Shown: positions 40,870-50,117, counted from the stretch's first letter. The stretch: 64,000 nucleotides of DNA from Erythrobacter sp. HL-111 (GCF_900105095.1 NZ_LT629743.1:1736001-1800000), one strand, 5' to 3'. Notes: generated by a model not told the origin, from the sequence alone. Numbers and translations are program-made.

Positions 40870-41724
40870 CTAGAACCAGCCCGCCTCGCGCAGTTCGGCG
40901 ACCTGCGCGCGGGCGACCGGCGCCTCGATCCCGCGCGGCAGTATAAGTCGGACGTTGCGCCCTTCGCGCTTCACGTCCTCGACCGCGCCGCGTGCCACCC
41001 ACCAGCTGCGATGGACCTGCCGCCCGTCGAGCGCCGCCAGATGCGCGACCGCGTCGCGCATCCGCATCAGCACCAGATCGGACCCGAGCGCGGTGTGGAC
41101 CCGCACGTAATGATCCTCCATCTCGAGCGCGATCACCTCGCTGCCGAGTTCGGGCGCCAGCCGGGCGAGCAGGGGGTTGCCGCCAAGGTCCGGTGCGAGC
41201 AGGGCACGGCGCGGGTCCCGGTCCGCCACCGTGCCGTCGAGCCGCCGGCCGGGCGCCGTGCCGGGATCCTCCGCCCGCGCGCCGCGCGAGCGGATCAGCT
41301 GGAACAGCAGCACCACCGCCCCGCCCACGACGAAGACGTAGAGATAGTGCACCAGCGCCAGTTCCAGCCCCGGCAGGGGGATCGGCGGGGGCAGGTGGGT
41401 CGCGATCCAGACGATCGCCGCCATCGGTACGGTCGCCAGCAGCGTCGCCGCGAACCACAGCGCCGCGCGCGGCAGGTCGAGCGCAGCCTCGGCCCGGTTC
41501 ACGAGGAAGCCCATCGGGCGATAGATCGCATAGCCGAGATAGGCGAAGGCGAGCCAGCTCACCAGCCGCCAGGCGAGCGGCAGTTCGATGCTGCCGAACG
41601 GCCCGATGATGGCGAGGAAGACGCCGACCGCGCCCATGATCGCAAGGTCGATCAGCACGCCGCGCAGGGCGGGCGCGCGAACAATGCGGAGGTCGTCGCC
41701 GGGGGAGACGGAAAACTCGGCCAT
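40870..41724 (-). CDS. Membrane-bound LytTR-type DNA-binding protein
   Basis: A 284-residue regulator. The first 150 residues have four hydrophobic helices (starting GVLIDLAIMGAVGVFLAII), then a linker, then a C-terminal LytTR domain from about residue 190: GSEVIALEMEDHYVRVHTALG, RMRDAVAHL and the HRSWWVARGAVE block typical of the fold. There is no receiver domain, so it probably senses something in or through the membrane and binds DNA from there, as in other membrane-LytTR proteins of alphaproteobacteria. No partner kinase or obvious target lies next to it. Confidence 0.87.
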   Translation of the reverse strand: MAEFSVSPGDDLRIVRAPALRGVLIDLAIMGAVGVFLAIIGPFGSIELPLAWRLVSWLAFAYLGYAIYRPMGFLVNRAEAALDLPRAALWFAATLLATVPMAAIVWIATHLPPPIPLPGLELALVHYLYVFVVGGAVVLLFQLIRSRGARAEDPGTAPGRRLDGTVADRDPRRALLAPDLGGNPLLARLAPELGSEVIALEMEDHYVRVHTALGSDLVLMRMRDAVAHLAALDGRQVHRSWWVARGAVEDVKREGRNVRLILPRGIEAPVARAQVAELREAGWF

Positions 41725-41881
41725 GGCCGGCAAATTACCCTGCCCTTTCGCGCTTCGTAAAGTGGCACGGCGCGCAGCTCGCGCAGGGCCGGCCCATTTC
41801 ACGCAGGCGCGATTGCCCGCGAAGGGCGTGCCGTCATGCTGGGGGGCAATCGAACCTGCACACCTGACGGGAGCGTTTGCG

Positions 41882-42439
41882 ATGACCGATCCTGCCCTTT
41901 GCCCGCCTCTCTCCGGCGGGGGCGTCCGGCCCCGCCCGGGCGGCTTCGACCTTTCGCGGCGCCTGCGCGCGCTCGTCGCGCTGATCGCACTGGGCATGAG
42001 CGCGCTCGCGCTGGCTGCCGTGCTCCGCGCCCTTGCCGGTGCCGCGCCCCATCATCCCAATATCCGCGAGGTCGCCACCCTCGTCCATGTCGTCGCCGTG
42101 CTGCCCGCCATCCCGCTCGGCGGGTACCTGCTGCTCGCGCGCAAAGGCACCGCGCGGCACAGGGCCCTGGGGAGCGTGTGGGCAGGCCTGATGGTCGTGA
42201 CCGCCCTGTCGGCGATGTTCATCGGCCAAAGGCACGGGGAGCTTCACCTAAGCCCGCTCCAGCTCTTCGTTCCGCTGACCCTGCTGGCTTCGTGGAAGCT
42301 CGTCGCCGCCGCGCGTCGGGGGGACATGAAGACGCACCGGAAGGAAGTGCTGGTGCTGTTCCTGGGCGCGCTGACCATCCCCGGTCTCGTCGCCTTCCTC
42401 ATGCCGGGCCGGATGATGGCGACGTGGTTGTGGGGGTGA
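41882..42439 (+). CDS. DUF2306-like membrane protein
   Basis: A 185-residue predicted membrane protein with about four helices. It has the DUF2306-like pattern HVVAVLPAIPLGGYLLL followed by KGTARHRALGSVWAG, and conserved His residues (HPNI, QRHGELHLS). The function is unknown. GGGAG precedes the ATG at 41882. It is divergent from the LytTR gene, 157 nt away, and converges with smr. Confidence 0.72.
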   Translation: MTDPALCPPLSGGGVRPRPGGFDLSRRLRALVALIALGMSALALAAVLRALAGAAPHHPNIREVATLVHVVAVLPAIPLGGYLLLARKGTARHRALGSVWAGLMVVTALSAMFIGQRHGELHLSPLQLFVPLTLLASWKLVAAARRGDMKTHRKEVLVLFLGALTIPGLVAFLMPGRMMATWLWG

Positions 42440-42472
42440 AGCGCGTTGGGGTGAGGCTTGCGGGCCGGCCGC

Positions 42473-43075
42473 TCAGCCTGCTGGCCGCTTGAGCACGAGG
42501 TAGAGCGCGCCCTCGCCCCCGTGGCGGACATGGGCGCGGCGCACCGCCGCGATCGCGTCGGCGTGGCGGCTCGCGGCGAGCCAGTCGAGCAGCTTCGCCC
42601 GGATCGCGCCGCGCCGCTCCATCCGGTCGGCGGGATCGACCGGCCGTTCCCGGCCCGCCACCACCAGCACCACCCGCGCCCCCATCGCCCGCGCCTGATC
42701 GAGCCCGCCCATGATCCGCGCATGGGCGGCATCGAGCGTGTGGCCATGGAGGTCGAGCGTCAGATCGGGGGTCACGCGGCCGGTCTTGATGCGGCGGTTC
42801 CAGTGCGAAGCGAGCTCGGAGGAAAAGCGCGGGCGCGGCGCAGGCGATGCAGGGACCGGGCGTGGGGACTGGGAGACGGCGGCGCGGCGCCGGGTGCGGG
42901 CGGGCGGCGGGGCGGGCTTCGGGCTCGGGGCGGGGAGTGGGGGACCGGTGCCCCCGCCCTCTCGCTCGCCCTCATCCGCGCCCGGCACCTTGCGCCCGGC
43001 GAGCGGCGTCACGCTTTCGGCCAGCCGCGCCCAGGCGGCGCGCTCTTCGGGCGAGAGGCCGCGCGGCGCGCTCAC
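42473..43075 (-). CDS. Smr domain protein
   Basis: A 200-residue protein with a GTG start that overlaps the mltA stop. The N-terminal half is Pro/Arg/Ala-rich and disordered-looking. The C-terminal Smr domain has LTLDLHGHTLDAAHARIM (the LDxHG motif) and RVVLVVAGRE in place of the common VTGKG, and ends with GALYLVLKR. Smr domains nick or bind nucleic acids; stand-alone bacterial Smr proteins of this kind are implicated in RNA or DNA cleavage, but this one's target is unknown. It is last in timA-mltA-smr. Confidence 0.88.
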   Translation of the reverse strand: MSAPRGLSPEERAAWARLAESVTPLAGRKVPGADEGEREGGGTGPPLPAPSPKPAPPPARTRRRAAVSQSPRPVPASPAPRPRFSSELASHWNRRIKTGRVTPDLTLDLHGHTLDAAHARIMGGLDQARAMGARVVLVVAGRERPVDPADRMERRGAIRAKLLDWLAASRHADAIAAVRRAHVRHGGEGALYLVLKRPAG

Positions 43076-44274
43076 CGGCGCTGCGCCAGCCGGTCGAGCG
43101 TGCCGGCGGGCAGCAGGACGAAGGCTTCGCCCCGCCCGCTCATGGTGCCGGCGATGGCGCGCGCCTCCTCGCCTGCACCCCAGAAGGTGTCGAAGCGGTT
43201 CGCGCCCTTGATCGCACCGCCGGAGTCCTGCGCGATCCACAATCCGTCCGCCTCGTCGCGGTCGAGGTCGAGCCAGACGGGCGCGCCCAGCGGCACGAAG
43301 CGCGGATCGGCCGCGACCGACGCGCGCGGGCGCACCGGCACGCCGAGCGCGCCGAGCGGCCCGTCGCCATTCAGTTCGCGGAAGAAGATCCAGCTTTCGT
43401 TCAGGCGCATGAGCGCGCGCCCCTCGTCCGGGTTCTCGCGCAGGTAGGCCATGATGCCCTGCATCGAGCCGGGATATTGTCCCGGACCCTCGCCCAGCAG
43501 CCCGCGCTCGCGCATCACCGCACCGATGCTGGTGTATCCGCGCCCGTTCTGCCCGGCATAGCCGATGCGGATCACCTCGCCCTCGGGCGTGACGAGGCGG
43601 CCCGAACCCTGGATCTGGAGGAAGAAGAATTCGACGGGGTCGGCGGCCCAGGCGATGACGGGAGCGCGCCCTTCGAGCGCACCGTCCTCGATCTCGGCGC
43701 GGCTGTAATAGGGCACGAAGGCGCCGCTCGCATCGCGCCGGCCAAGCGGCGGCGGCCCTTCGCGCTCGGACGGGGGCAGGTCGGCGGGCCATTCGCGCAC
43801 GAGATCGCCCGGCATGGCATAGACCGGCACTTCGAAGCCGGGGCGGCGGGTACGGCTGCCGAGTATTTCCGGCTCGTAATAGCCGGTGGCGAAGGCCTCG
43901 CCCGCGCCGATGCGGGCGGTTTCGAAATGGGCGGCGAAGAAATCGCTCGCGCGGGTTCCCGGCCAAGTGGCGGCGGCGGAGCAGGCGGCACGCCAGTCGG
44001 CCCCCTGAGCGAGGCCGCTCGCATCCTCGCGGCCGAGCAGGCGCGGGCATGATTCGCGGAAGGACGCAAGCGCGGCCCGGGCGTTCGGGGGCGAAAGGCC
44101 GAGCGCGCCGACCGGCGGACCGGGCTCAACGCCGGCGAGGAAGGCGCTCGCGGGGGTTGGGGCGGGCGGAGGGCCAGAAACCGCAGGCGGGGGCGCGGAG
44201 GGCGGGATCGCCGCGCAGGCCGCGAGGACCAGCGACAATCCGCAAGCGGCCCCGATTGCGACCGGCACACGCAT
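43072..44274 (-). CDS. mltA: Membrane-bound lytic murein transglycosylase A
   Basis: A 400-residue lipoprotein (signal VPVAIGAACGLSLVLAAC) that cleaves peptidoglycan glycan strands to 1,6-anhydro products. The MltA domain shows GYYEPEILGSRTRRPGFEVPVY and the C-terminal 3D (Asp-Asp-Asp) domain ADGLWIAQDSGGAIKG with RFDTFWG, which hold the catalytic Asp. The start ATG at 44274 was chosen because the lipoprotein signal begins there. It lies between timA and smr on one transcript. Confidence 0.94.
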   Translation of the reverse strand: MRVPVAIGAACGLSLVLAACAAIPPSAPPPAVSGPPPAPTPASAFLAGVEPGPPVGALGLSPPNARAALASFRESCPRLLGREDASGLAQGADWRAACSAAATWPGTRASDFFAAHFETARIGAGEAFATGYYEPEILGSRTRRPGFEVPVYAMPGDLVREWPADLPPSEREGPPPLGRRDASGAFVPYYSRAEIEDGALEGRAPVIAWAADPVEFFFLQIQGSGRLVTPEGEVIRIGYAGQNGRGYTSIGAVMRERGLLGEGPGQYPGSMQGIMAYLRENPDEGRALMRLNESWIFFRELNGDGPLGALGVPVRPRASVAADPRFVPLGAPVWLDLDRDEADGLWIAQDSGGAIKGANRFDTFWGAGEEARAIAGTMSGRGEAFVLLPAGTLDRLAQRR

Positions 44275-44352
44275 GATCCTGCCCCTGTTTATCGTCCCCG
44301 CCTTCCCCTGGCCCCGTCCGCGCATCGGCCACCGTTAGGGGGCGAAAGCGCC

Positions 44353-45024
44353 TCAGCCCTCGTCGGTTTCGTCGAGCAGCCAGTTGGGATCCTTCGACGC
44401 GGTGTTCCGCGTGAAGGTCCACACGTCGCGGCTTTCGATCGCGTCGTCGAGCGAACCGGCGATCACGTTGCCGTCGCGGTCATAGGTGACCGCCGCGATG
44501 TCGGCGACGAAGAGCACCGCGATGCGCGCCGTGCGGCCGCCGCGACCGCCGTCGAGCGAGGCCGAGTGAATGCGGGTTTCCTCGATCCGGATGAGCTTGT
44601 TGTCGAGCCTCTCGCCCGCTGCCTCGCGCGCGTCGATCGCGGCGACGAAGCCTTCGTAGACATCGTCATCGCACAATTCGCGGAGCGTTTCGCGGTCCCC
44701 GGACCAGAACGCCTCGAGCACCATTCGATAGGCGCCCTTCGCCCCTTCGAGGAACTGGGCGAGGTCGAAGCGGCTGTCGGCCTGCGCGATTTCGCGGATG
44801 CCGCGTTCGACCGCGGGCATGACGCCTTCCATTTCGATCACGCGCTGTTTCGGGGGCGCGGCGTATTGCGGCGCCTGGGGCGCGCGCGGTTCGTCGTCAC
44901 TGCCCGAATCGAAGCGCTGCGGGATCGATTCCTCTTCGTGTTCGGCCCGGCGGCCGAGCACGGAATACAGCCGCAGTCCCAGGAAAGCGGCGATCATGGC
45001 GAGGATGACGATTTCTACGATCAC
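44353..45024 (-). CDS. timA: Tim44-domain inner-membrane adaptor (TimA type)
   Basis: A 223-residue protein with a single N-terminal membrane anchor (VIVEIVILAMIAAFLGLRLY) and a C-terminal Tim44-like/NTF2-fold domain (FDLAQFLEGAKGAYRMVLEAFWSGDRETL onward, ending DVWTFTRN). The alphaproteobacterial TimA protein is the bacterial relative of mitochondrial Tim44 and is thought to act in membrane protein or cytochrome assembly. Start codon GTG. The gene heads timA-mltA-smr and is divergent from secB. Confidence 0.9.
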   Translation of the reverse strand: MIVEIVILAMIAAFLGLRLYSVLGRRAEHEEESIPQRFDSGSDDEPRAPQAPQYAAPPKQRVIEMEGVMPAVERGIREIAQADSRFDLAQFLEGAKGAYRMVLEAFWSGDRETLRELCDDDVYEGFVAAIDAREAAGERLDNKLIRIEETRIHSASLDGGRGGRTARIAVLFVADIAAVTYDRDGNVIAGSLDDAIESRDVWTFTRNTASKDPNWLLDETDEG

Positions 45025-45349
45025 AATGGATACCCGATCTCAATTGGTGGTCGCCCCGCTCCTCCCGCGGTGCGACGCAAGAACCCCTGTCGTGCCCGAA
45101 ATAGGCATCAATTACAAATTGCCAACGCCGAATCGGTTGCAAATTGCCGCATTTTCCCTGCGTGACGAGCGATAGTCGCACATTCGCAGAGGCTTGTGGA
45201 TAGCCCACCTCGCCGATCCGGCACGGGCCGGTCAGGTTGCGGGCTCGCGGCACCGGTGCTACGCGCGCGCCGGAAGCCGTTTTTCCCGCGCCATGCGGCC
45301 GGGCCGGGCGGATGGAACCGACCACATTCCTTTTCGAAAGACTTTTCCC
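45025..45349. other. 325-nt divergent region between timA and secB
   Basis: No gene. The part 45090-45200 is AT-richer and carries CAAATTGCC twice (45115-45123 and 45140-45148, 25 bp apart) and TGTGGATAG at 45195-45203, one base off a DnaA box on the minus strand. Promoters for both genes must lie here; none is clear by eye. Confidence 0.5.
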
Positions 45350-45889
45350 ATGGCCGAAGAAGGCGACGTTCTCACCAATCTCGACAACCAGCCCGGCGCG
45401 AACGGCACGGACAACCAGCCCGCCGCCGCGATCATCACCCAGTATGTCAAGGACCTGTCGGTCGAGAACCCGAACGCGCCCGACGTCTACCAGTGGCAAG
45501 GCCAGCCCCGGATCGACGTGCAGTTCAACATCGGCGCGCAGCCGGCCGGACAGGAAGTCCACGAGGTCACGCTCAAGATCAACATCACCGCCTCGGGCGA
45601 GAAGGGGCACTTCTACCTCGTCGAGCTGGCCTATTGCGGCCTCGTCGGCCTGCGCAACATCCCGGAGGACCAGGCTCACGCCTTCCTCTATGCCGAGGCG
45701 CCGCGCCTGCTGTTCCCCTTCGCCCGCCGGGTGGTTGCCGATGCGGTGCGGGATGCCGGCTTCCCGCCGCTGGTGGTCGATCCGATCGATTTCGGCGGGC
45801 TCTACGTGCAGCAGCTGAACGCGCGCCGCCAGCAGGCAGAGCAGGGCAAGCAGGGCGCCGCGACACCCACCCCCGGCGGCGACGCCTGA
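45350..45889 (+). CDS. secB: Protein-export chaperone SecB
   Basis: A 179-residue SecB, the tetrameric cytoplasmic chaperone that holds preproteins for SecA. The core is recognisable: IITQYVKDLSVENPNAP, then QPRIDVQFNIGAQ, YLVELAYCGLVGL, PEDQAHAFLYAEAPRLLFPFAR and FPPLVVDPIDFGGLY. N- and C-terminal tails are polar (GAATPTPGGDA). Start ATG 45350 has GAAAG upstream. murJ follows after 28 nt. Confidence 0.96.
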   Translation: MAEEGDVLTNLDNQPGANGTDNQPAAAIITQYVKDLSVENPNAPDVYQWQGQPRIDVQFNIGAQPAGQEVHEVTLKINITASGEKGHFYLVELAYCGLVGLRNIPEDQAHAFLYAEAPRLLFPFARRVVADAVRDAGFPPLVVDPIDFGGLYVQQLNARRQQAEQGKQGAATPTPGGDA

Positions 45890-45917
45890 CGCGCGCCCCC
45901 AGGCGGGCCGTTCAGCC

Positions 45918-47546
45918 GTGAGCCTGCTCAGGAATGTCGGCACGATCGGGTCGCTGACCCTGTTGAGCCGTGTCGCCGGGATGGCGCGCGAGATGATCTT
46001 CTCGCGCGTGCTCGGCGCCAACGGGGTGACCGACGCCTGGTTCCAGGCCTTCATAATCCCCAACGTCTTTCGCCGCCTGTTCGCGGAAGGCGCGTTCTCG
46101 GCCGCCTTCGTGCCGATGTTCTCGAAGCGCCTCAACGGCAGCGACAACGGCAGCGACGACCGGGAAACGGGGCTGGAGGAGGCGCGCGGCTTCGCCGCCG
46201 AGGTGCTGAGCGTCTTCCTGCCGGTGCTGATCGCGCTCGTCGCCCTGTTCGAGCTCGCCATGCCGGGGGTGATCTGGCTCCTGTCGGAAAAGCCGGTCGA
46301 TCCCGCGACCTATCCGCTCGCGGTCGATTTCGCGCGGATCATGTTCCCCTACATCATCCTGGTCAGCCTGGTGACGCTGTTCACCGGGATGCTCAACTCG
46401 GTCTCGCGATTCGCGCCCGGGGCGAGCTTCCCGATCATCCTCAACCTCGTCCTGATCGCCGCGCTGCTCGCCGGGGAATGGTTCGCCGAAGCGACCGGCG
46501 CGAGCATCGCGGAAATCGCCTATGGCATCGCCTGGGCGGTGGTCGGGGCGGGCGTGATGCAGCTTGCCTGGCTGTATTACTGGGTCCGGGTCGAGGGATT
46601 CCGCCCGCGCCTCACGTGGCCGCGCATCACGCCCGAGGTGAAACGGCTCGCGATCATCGCCCTGCCCGCGGCGATCGGGGGAGGGGCCTACCAGATCAAC
46701 ACGCTGGTCCAGCTCTACTTCCTGAACCAGCTCGACGACGGATCGGTGAGCTACATGAACTACGCCGACCGGCTGAACCAGCTGCCGCTCGGGATCATCG
46801 GCATCGCCCTGTCGACCGCGATCCTCCCGACGCTGTCGAAATTTGTCGGCAGCGCCAATCGCGACGGCGCCGACCGGATCCAGTCGGACGCGATCGAGCT
46901 GGCCATGCTGCTCACCATCCCCGCCGCGGTCGCTCTCGCCGTGTGCGCGACGCCTTTCGTCATGGTCATCTTCGGCGGGGGCGAGTTCACCCTGGCCGAT
47001 GCGGCGGCGACGGGCGACGTGCTCGCCGCGCTCGTCCTCGGCCTTCCGGCCTATGTGCTGGTCAAGGTGCTGGTGCCCAATTTCTACGCCCGCGCCGACA
47101 CGAAAACGCCGGTGGTCGCTGCCTTCATCTCGCTCGCCGTGTTCGTCAGCGCCTGCATCGCCAATGTCGGGCTGTCGGTGGGCGGGGCCGGTTTCGAGGG
47201 GCTCGGCTACGGCGTTGCCGGCATCGCTTTCGCCAGCGTGATCGGAGCCTGGATCAATGTCGCCTTCCTGCTCGCAGTGCTGGCAAGGCGCGGGCATTAC
47301 ACCGTGCCGCCGTCGCTGATCGCCCGAATCGCGCGGCAGGTCTTCGCAGCGGCGGTGATGGGCGCGGCGCTGTGGTTAGCGCGCGATGCGCTCGCCGGGG
47401 TGTTCGACGACGGGCTGCTCGTCGGCTTTCTCGCGGTCGGTGCTCTGGTCGCGGCGGCAGCGCTGGTCTATTTCGGCATCGCCTTCGCCACCGGCGCGAT
47501 CGACCGCGCCCGCATCGCCACCCTCACCAGGAAGAGAGCCCCTTGA
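45918..47546 (+). CDS. murJ: Lipid II flippase MurJ
   Basis: A 542-residue integral membrane protein of the MurJ/MviN family, which moves lipid II across the inner membrane for cell-wall synthesis. The N-terminus LRNVGTIGSLTLLSRVAGMARE includes conserved Arg residues of the central cavity; VTDAWFQAFIIPNVFRRLFAEGAFSAAFVP is the family hallmark. About 14 helices are predicted. GTG start with AGGCGGG about 10 nt upstream. trpS starts directly after its stop. Confidence 0.95.
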   Translation: MSLLRNVGTIGSLTLLSRVAGMAREMIFSRVLGANGVTDAWFQAFIIPNVFRRLFAEGAFSAAFVPMFSKRLNGSDNGSDDRETGLEEARGFAAEVLSVFLPVLIALVALFELAMPGVIWLLSEKPVDPATYPLAVDFARIMFPYIILVSLVTLFTGMLNSVSRFAPGASFPIILNLVLIAALLAGEWFAEATGASIAEIAYGIAWAVVGAGVMQLAWLYYWVRVEGFRPRLTWPRITPEVKRLAIIALPAAIGGGAYQINTLVQLYFLNQLDDGSVSYMNYADRLNQLPLGIIGIALSTAILPTLSKFVGSANRDGADRIQSDAIELAMLLTIPAAVALAVCATPFVMVIFGGGEFTLADAAATGDVLAALVLGLPAYVLVKVLVPNFYARADTKTPVVAAFISLAVFVSACIANVGLSVGGAGFEGLGYGVAGIAFASVIGAWINVAFLLAVLARRGHYTVPPSLIARIARQVFAAAVMGAALWLARDALAGVFDDGLLVGFLAVGALVAAAALVYFGIAFATGAIDRARIATLTRKRAP

Positions 47547-48590
47547 ATGACTTCGCATGACAGCGCCCCGATGACCGTCGTCTCCGGCATCCAGCCGACC
47601 GGCAAGCCGCATCTCGGCAATTACCTCGGCGCGATCGTCAATTACGTGAAGCTGCAGGACGAGGCGGTGGCGAGCGGCGGGGAATGCTTCATCTTCCTCG
47701 CCGACCTCCACGCGCTGTCGATGCCGCACGTCCCCGCAGAGCTGAGCGCGGCGACCCGCGAAATGGTCGCGACGCTCGTCTCCTGCGGTGTCGATCCGGC
47801 AAAGACCGTGCTGTTCAACCAGGCCCAGGTCCCTGCCCATGCCGAGCTGCAATGGCTTCTCAACGGCACGGCGCGGATGGGCTGGCTCAACCGGATGACC
47901 CAGTTCAAGGACAAGAGCGGGAAGAACCGCGAAGGCGCGGCGGTTGCGCTGTTCACCTACCCGGTGCTGCAGGCGGCCGACGTGCTGCTCTACAAGGCGA
48001 CCCACGTGCCGGTGGGAGAGGACCAGAAGCAGCATCTCGAGCTTGCCCGCGACATCGCGCAGAAGTTCAACAATGATTTCTGCGAGCCGGACGCGCCGCT
48101 CTTCATCCTGCCCGAACCCTTCATCCCGCCGACCGCCGCGCGCATCATGTCGCTGCGCGACGGGACCGCGAAGATGTCGAAGTCCGACCCCAGCGACATG
48201 AGCCGGATCAACCTCGTCGACGACGCCGACACGATCATGAGGAAGATCAAGAAGGCCAAGACCGACCCCGAGCCCCTGCCCTCCGAGGAAGCCGGGCTCG
48301 AAGGGCGGGCCGAGGCGAAGAACCTCGTCGGGATCTACGGCGCGCTGACCGGGCAGAGCACCGCCGAGGTGCTGGCCGAGCATGGCGGCGAAGGCTTCGG
48401 CGCGTTCAAGCCGAAGCTCGGCGAGCTGCTGGTCGAAACGCTCGCCCCGATCAACGCGCGCTTCCGCGAGCTCAAGGCCGACCGCGAGGCGCTGGACGCG
48501 ATTCTCGCGCGCGGTGCGGCGCAGGCGCGCGAACGCGGGGTGCCGACGCTCGAGGCAGCCTATCGCGCGCTCGGCCTAGTGCGTGGCTGA
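47547..48590 (+). CDS. trpS: Tryptophanyl-tRNA synthetase
   Basis: A 347-residue class I aminoacyl-tRNA synthetase. The HIGH-type motif appears in GIQPTGKPHLGNYLGAI and the KMSKS loop in AKMSKSDPSD. FADLHAL-like FLADLHALSMPH and NQAQVPAHAELQWLL are conserved TrpRS blocks. The ATG follows the murJ TGA without a gap, so the two are coupled. 290 nt without a gene follow. Confidence 0.97.
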   Translation: MTSHDSAPMTVVSGIQPTGKPHLGNYLGAIVNYVKLQDEAVASGGECFIFLADLHALSMPHVPAELSAATREMVATLVSCGVDPAKTVLFNQAQVPAHAELQWLLNGTARMGWLNRMTQFKDKSGKNREGAAVALFTYPVLQAADVLLYKATHVPVGEDQKQHLELARDIAQKFNNDFCEPDAPLFILPEPFIPPTAARIMSLRDGTAKMSKSDPSDMSRINLVDDADTIMRKIKKAKTDPEPLPSEEAGLEGRAEAKNLVGIYGALTGQSTAEVLAEHGGEGFGAFKPKLGELLVETLAPINARFRELKADREALDAILARGAAQARERGVPTLEAAYRALGLVRG

Positions 48591-48772
48591 CGGCGCCCGG
48601 GCATCCCGGAAACCCTTGATCGCGCGCCTTTTTCCGGCGAAGCGAGCCGGTTGCGCGTTCAATGAAGGTTCATGCCCCCGGAGTTAGAAGGCCGCATGAC
48701 GGTGCTGCATCCGCGCGCCGGTCAGGTCGCACGATTTGTCGAGGCCAACGGACAAGCCGCCAGCAAAGGGCG

Positions 48773-48834
48773 GGCCGCCATGCCATCCCGACGAAAGGGC
48801 TCTCGCAGCCGGGGAACGAGAGGGCATGGCGGCC
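48773..48834 (+). other. Composite hairpin upstream of the DUF4136 gene
   Basis: Outer arms GGCCGCCATGCC (48773-48784) and GGCATGGCGGCC (48823-48834) are exactly complementary over 12 bp; inside, CTCTCG (48800-48805) pairs with CGAGAG (48817-48822). It lies about 46 nt before the gene start and has no T-run, so it looks like a leader structure rather than a terminator. Confidence 0.5.
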
Positions 48835-48880
48835 GGCCGGACGAGGCACAAGGCGCTGGTGAACTTGTCAAAGGTATGCC

Positions 48881-49579
48881 ATGGAATATTCTGACATGAA
48901 CCCGACCCGCCGTTCCTACACCGCCACGGTCCGAATCGGCCTCGCGCTTGCCCTCGCAGGCAGTCTCGCCGCCTGCGCGACCCCGTTCAAGGCGGACGTG
49001 TCGCGCTTCGCCGCGCAGCTTCCCGCCCCGCAGGGCGAAACCTTCGCCGTGGTGGCCGAGGATCCCAAGCTTGCCGGCGGGCTCGAATTCTCGATGTACG
49101 CCGACCTCGTCGCGGAAGAGCTGACCGAACTCGGTTACGCCCCCGCCGCGTCGCCGGCCGAGGCGAACCTGCTGGTCCGCTTCGACTATGGCGTCGACAA
49201 CGGGCGCGAACGCATCCGCACCAATAACGTGGGCGCCGGCGGTCCCTTCTTCGGCCCGTGGGGCGGCTGGGGCGGCTTCGGCGGCTTCGGCTTCAACCGC
49301 GGCTGGGGTTTCGGCTTCTACGACCCGTGGCTCGCCGGACCGGACGTGCGAAGCTACACCGTCTACACCAGCGGGATCGCGATCAAGATCGACCAGACCT
49401 CGACCGGCGAACGCCTTTTCGAAGGGCAGGCGCAGGCCGTTTCCCGCTCGAACCGGCTGCAGCAGCTCGTGCCCAACCTGGTCGATGCGATCTTCACCGA
49501 TTTCCCCGGCAATTCGGGCGAGACGCTGCGGATCACGATCCGCGACGACGACACCAAGAAGGTCAAGGAAATCGACTGA
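48881..49579 (+). CDS. DUF4136 lipoprotein
   Basis: A 232-residue envelope protein of the DUF4136 family (function unknown). The signal ends in a lipobox (LALAGSLAAC), so it is probably a lipoprotein. The domain has VSRFAAQLPAPQGETFAVV, FSMYADLVAEELTELGY and NLLVRFDYGVD, interrupted by a Gly/Trp/Phe-rich loop (FGPWGGWGGFGGFGF). AAAGG 6 nt before ATG 48881 supports this start; ATG 48896 is the alternative. It has its own structured leader and a strong terminator. Confidence 0.85.
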   Translation: MEYSDMNPTRRSYTATVRIGLALALAGSLAACATPFKADVSRFAAQLPAPQGETFAVVAEDPKLAGGLEFSMYADLVAEELTELGYAPAASPAEANLLVRFDYGVDNGRERIRTNNVGAGGPFFGPWGGWGGFGGFGFNRGWGFGFYDPWLAGPDVRSYTVYTSGIAIKIDQTSTGERLFEGQAQAVSRSNRLQQLVPNLVDAIFTDFPGNSGETLRITIRDDDTKKVKEID

Positions 49580-49615
49580 GCCGGGCACGCACCGGCCATT
49601 TCCGGATGGGAGGGA

Positions 49616-49647
49616 GGCGGCGCCAGGGGATCGGCGCCGCCTTTTTT
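49616..49647 (+). terminator. Intrinsic terminator downstream of the DUF4136 gene
   Basis: Stem GGCGGCGCC / GGCGCCGCC (9 bp), 8-nt loop, followed by TTTTTT. Confidence 0.9.
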
Positions 49648-49661
49648 CATGCGCCCGGCGC

Positions 49662-50117
49662 CTACAGCCCGGCGTGGCCCCCGGTCGAGCCGAAACCGCC
49701 CTCGCCGCGCGCGGTCTCGTCGAGCTCGGCGACCTCGCGCCAAGCCGCCTGCACGACCGGCGCTAGCACGAGCTGCGCCACCCTGTCGCCGCGGGCGATG
49801 GCGAAGGGTTCGCTGCCGTGGTTGATCAGCAGCACCTTCAATTCCCCGCGATAGTCCGAATCGATCGTGCCGGGCGTGTTGGGCACGGTGATGCCGTGCC
49901 TGAAGGCCAGGCCCGAGCGCGGACGGACCTGGATCTCGTATCCCGGCGGGATGGCGAGCGCGAGGCCGGTCGCGACCGGGTGCCGCGCGCCCGGCGCAAT
50001 CGTCACGTCTTCGGCCGAGACCACGTCCATGCCCGCCGCGCCATCGGTCGCATAGGCCGGCAGGTCCAGCCCTTCGCCATGCGGCAGGCGCTTCACCGCG
50101 ACGGGGATGGCGGTCAT
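49662..50117 (-). CDS. dut: dUTP diphosphatase
   Basis: A 151-residue trimeric dUTPase that hydrolyses dUTP to dUMP, keeping uracil out of DNA and feeding thymidylate synthesis. The five motifs are present: [40 protein letters not shown] and, at the C-terminus, [10 protein letters not shown], the P-loop-like arm. It overlaps the end of coaBC by ATGA, an arrangement common in bacteria. Confidence 0.96.
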   Translation of the reverse strand: MTAIPVAVKRLPHGEGLDLPAYATDGAAGMDVVSAEDVTIAPGARHPVATGLALAIPPGYEIQVRPRSGLAFRHGITVPNTPGTIDSDYRGELKVLLINHGSEPFAIARGDRVAQLVLAPVVQAAWREVAELDETARGEGGFGSTGGHAGL

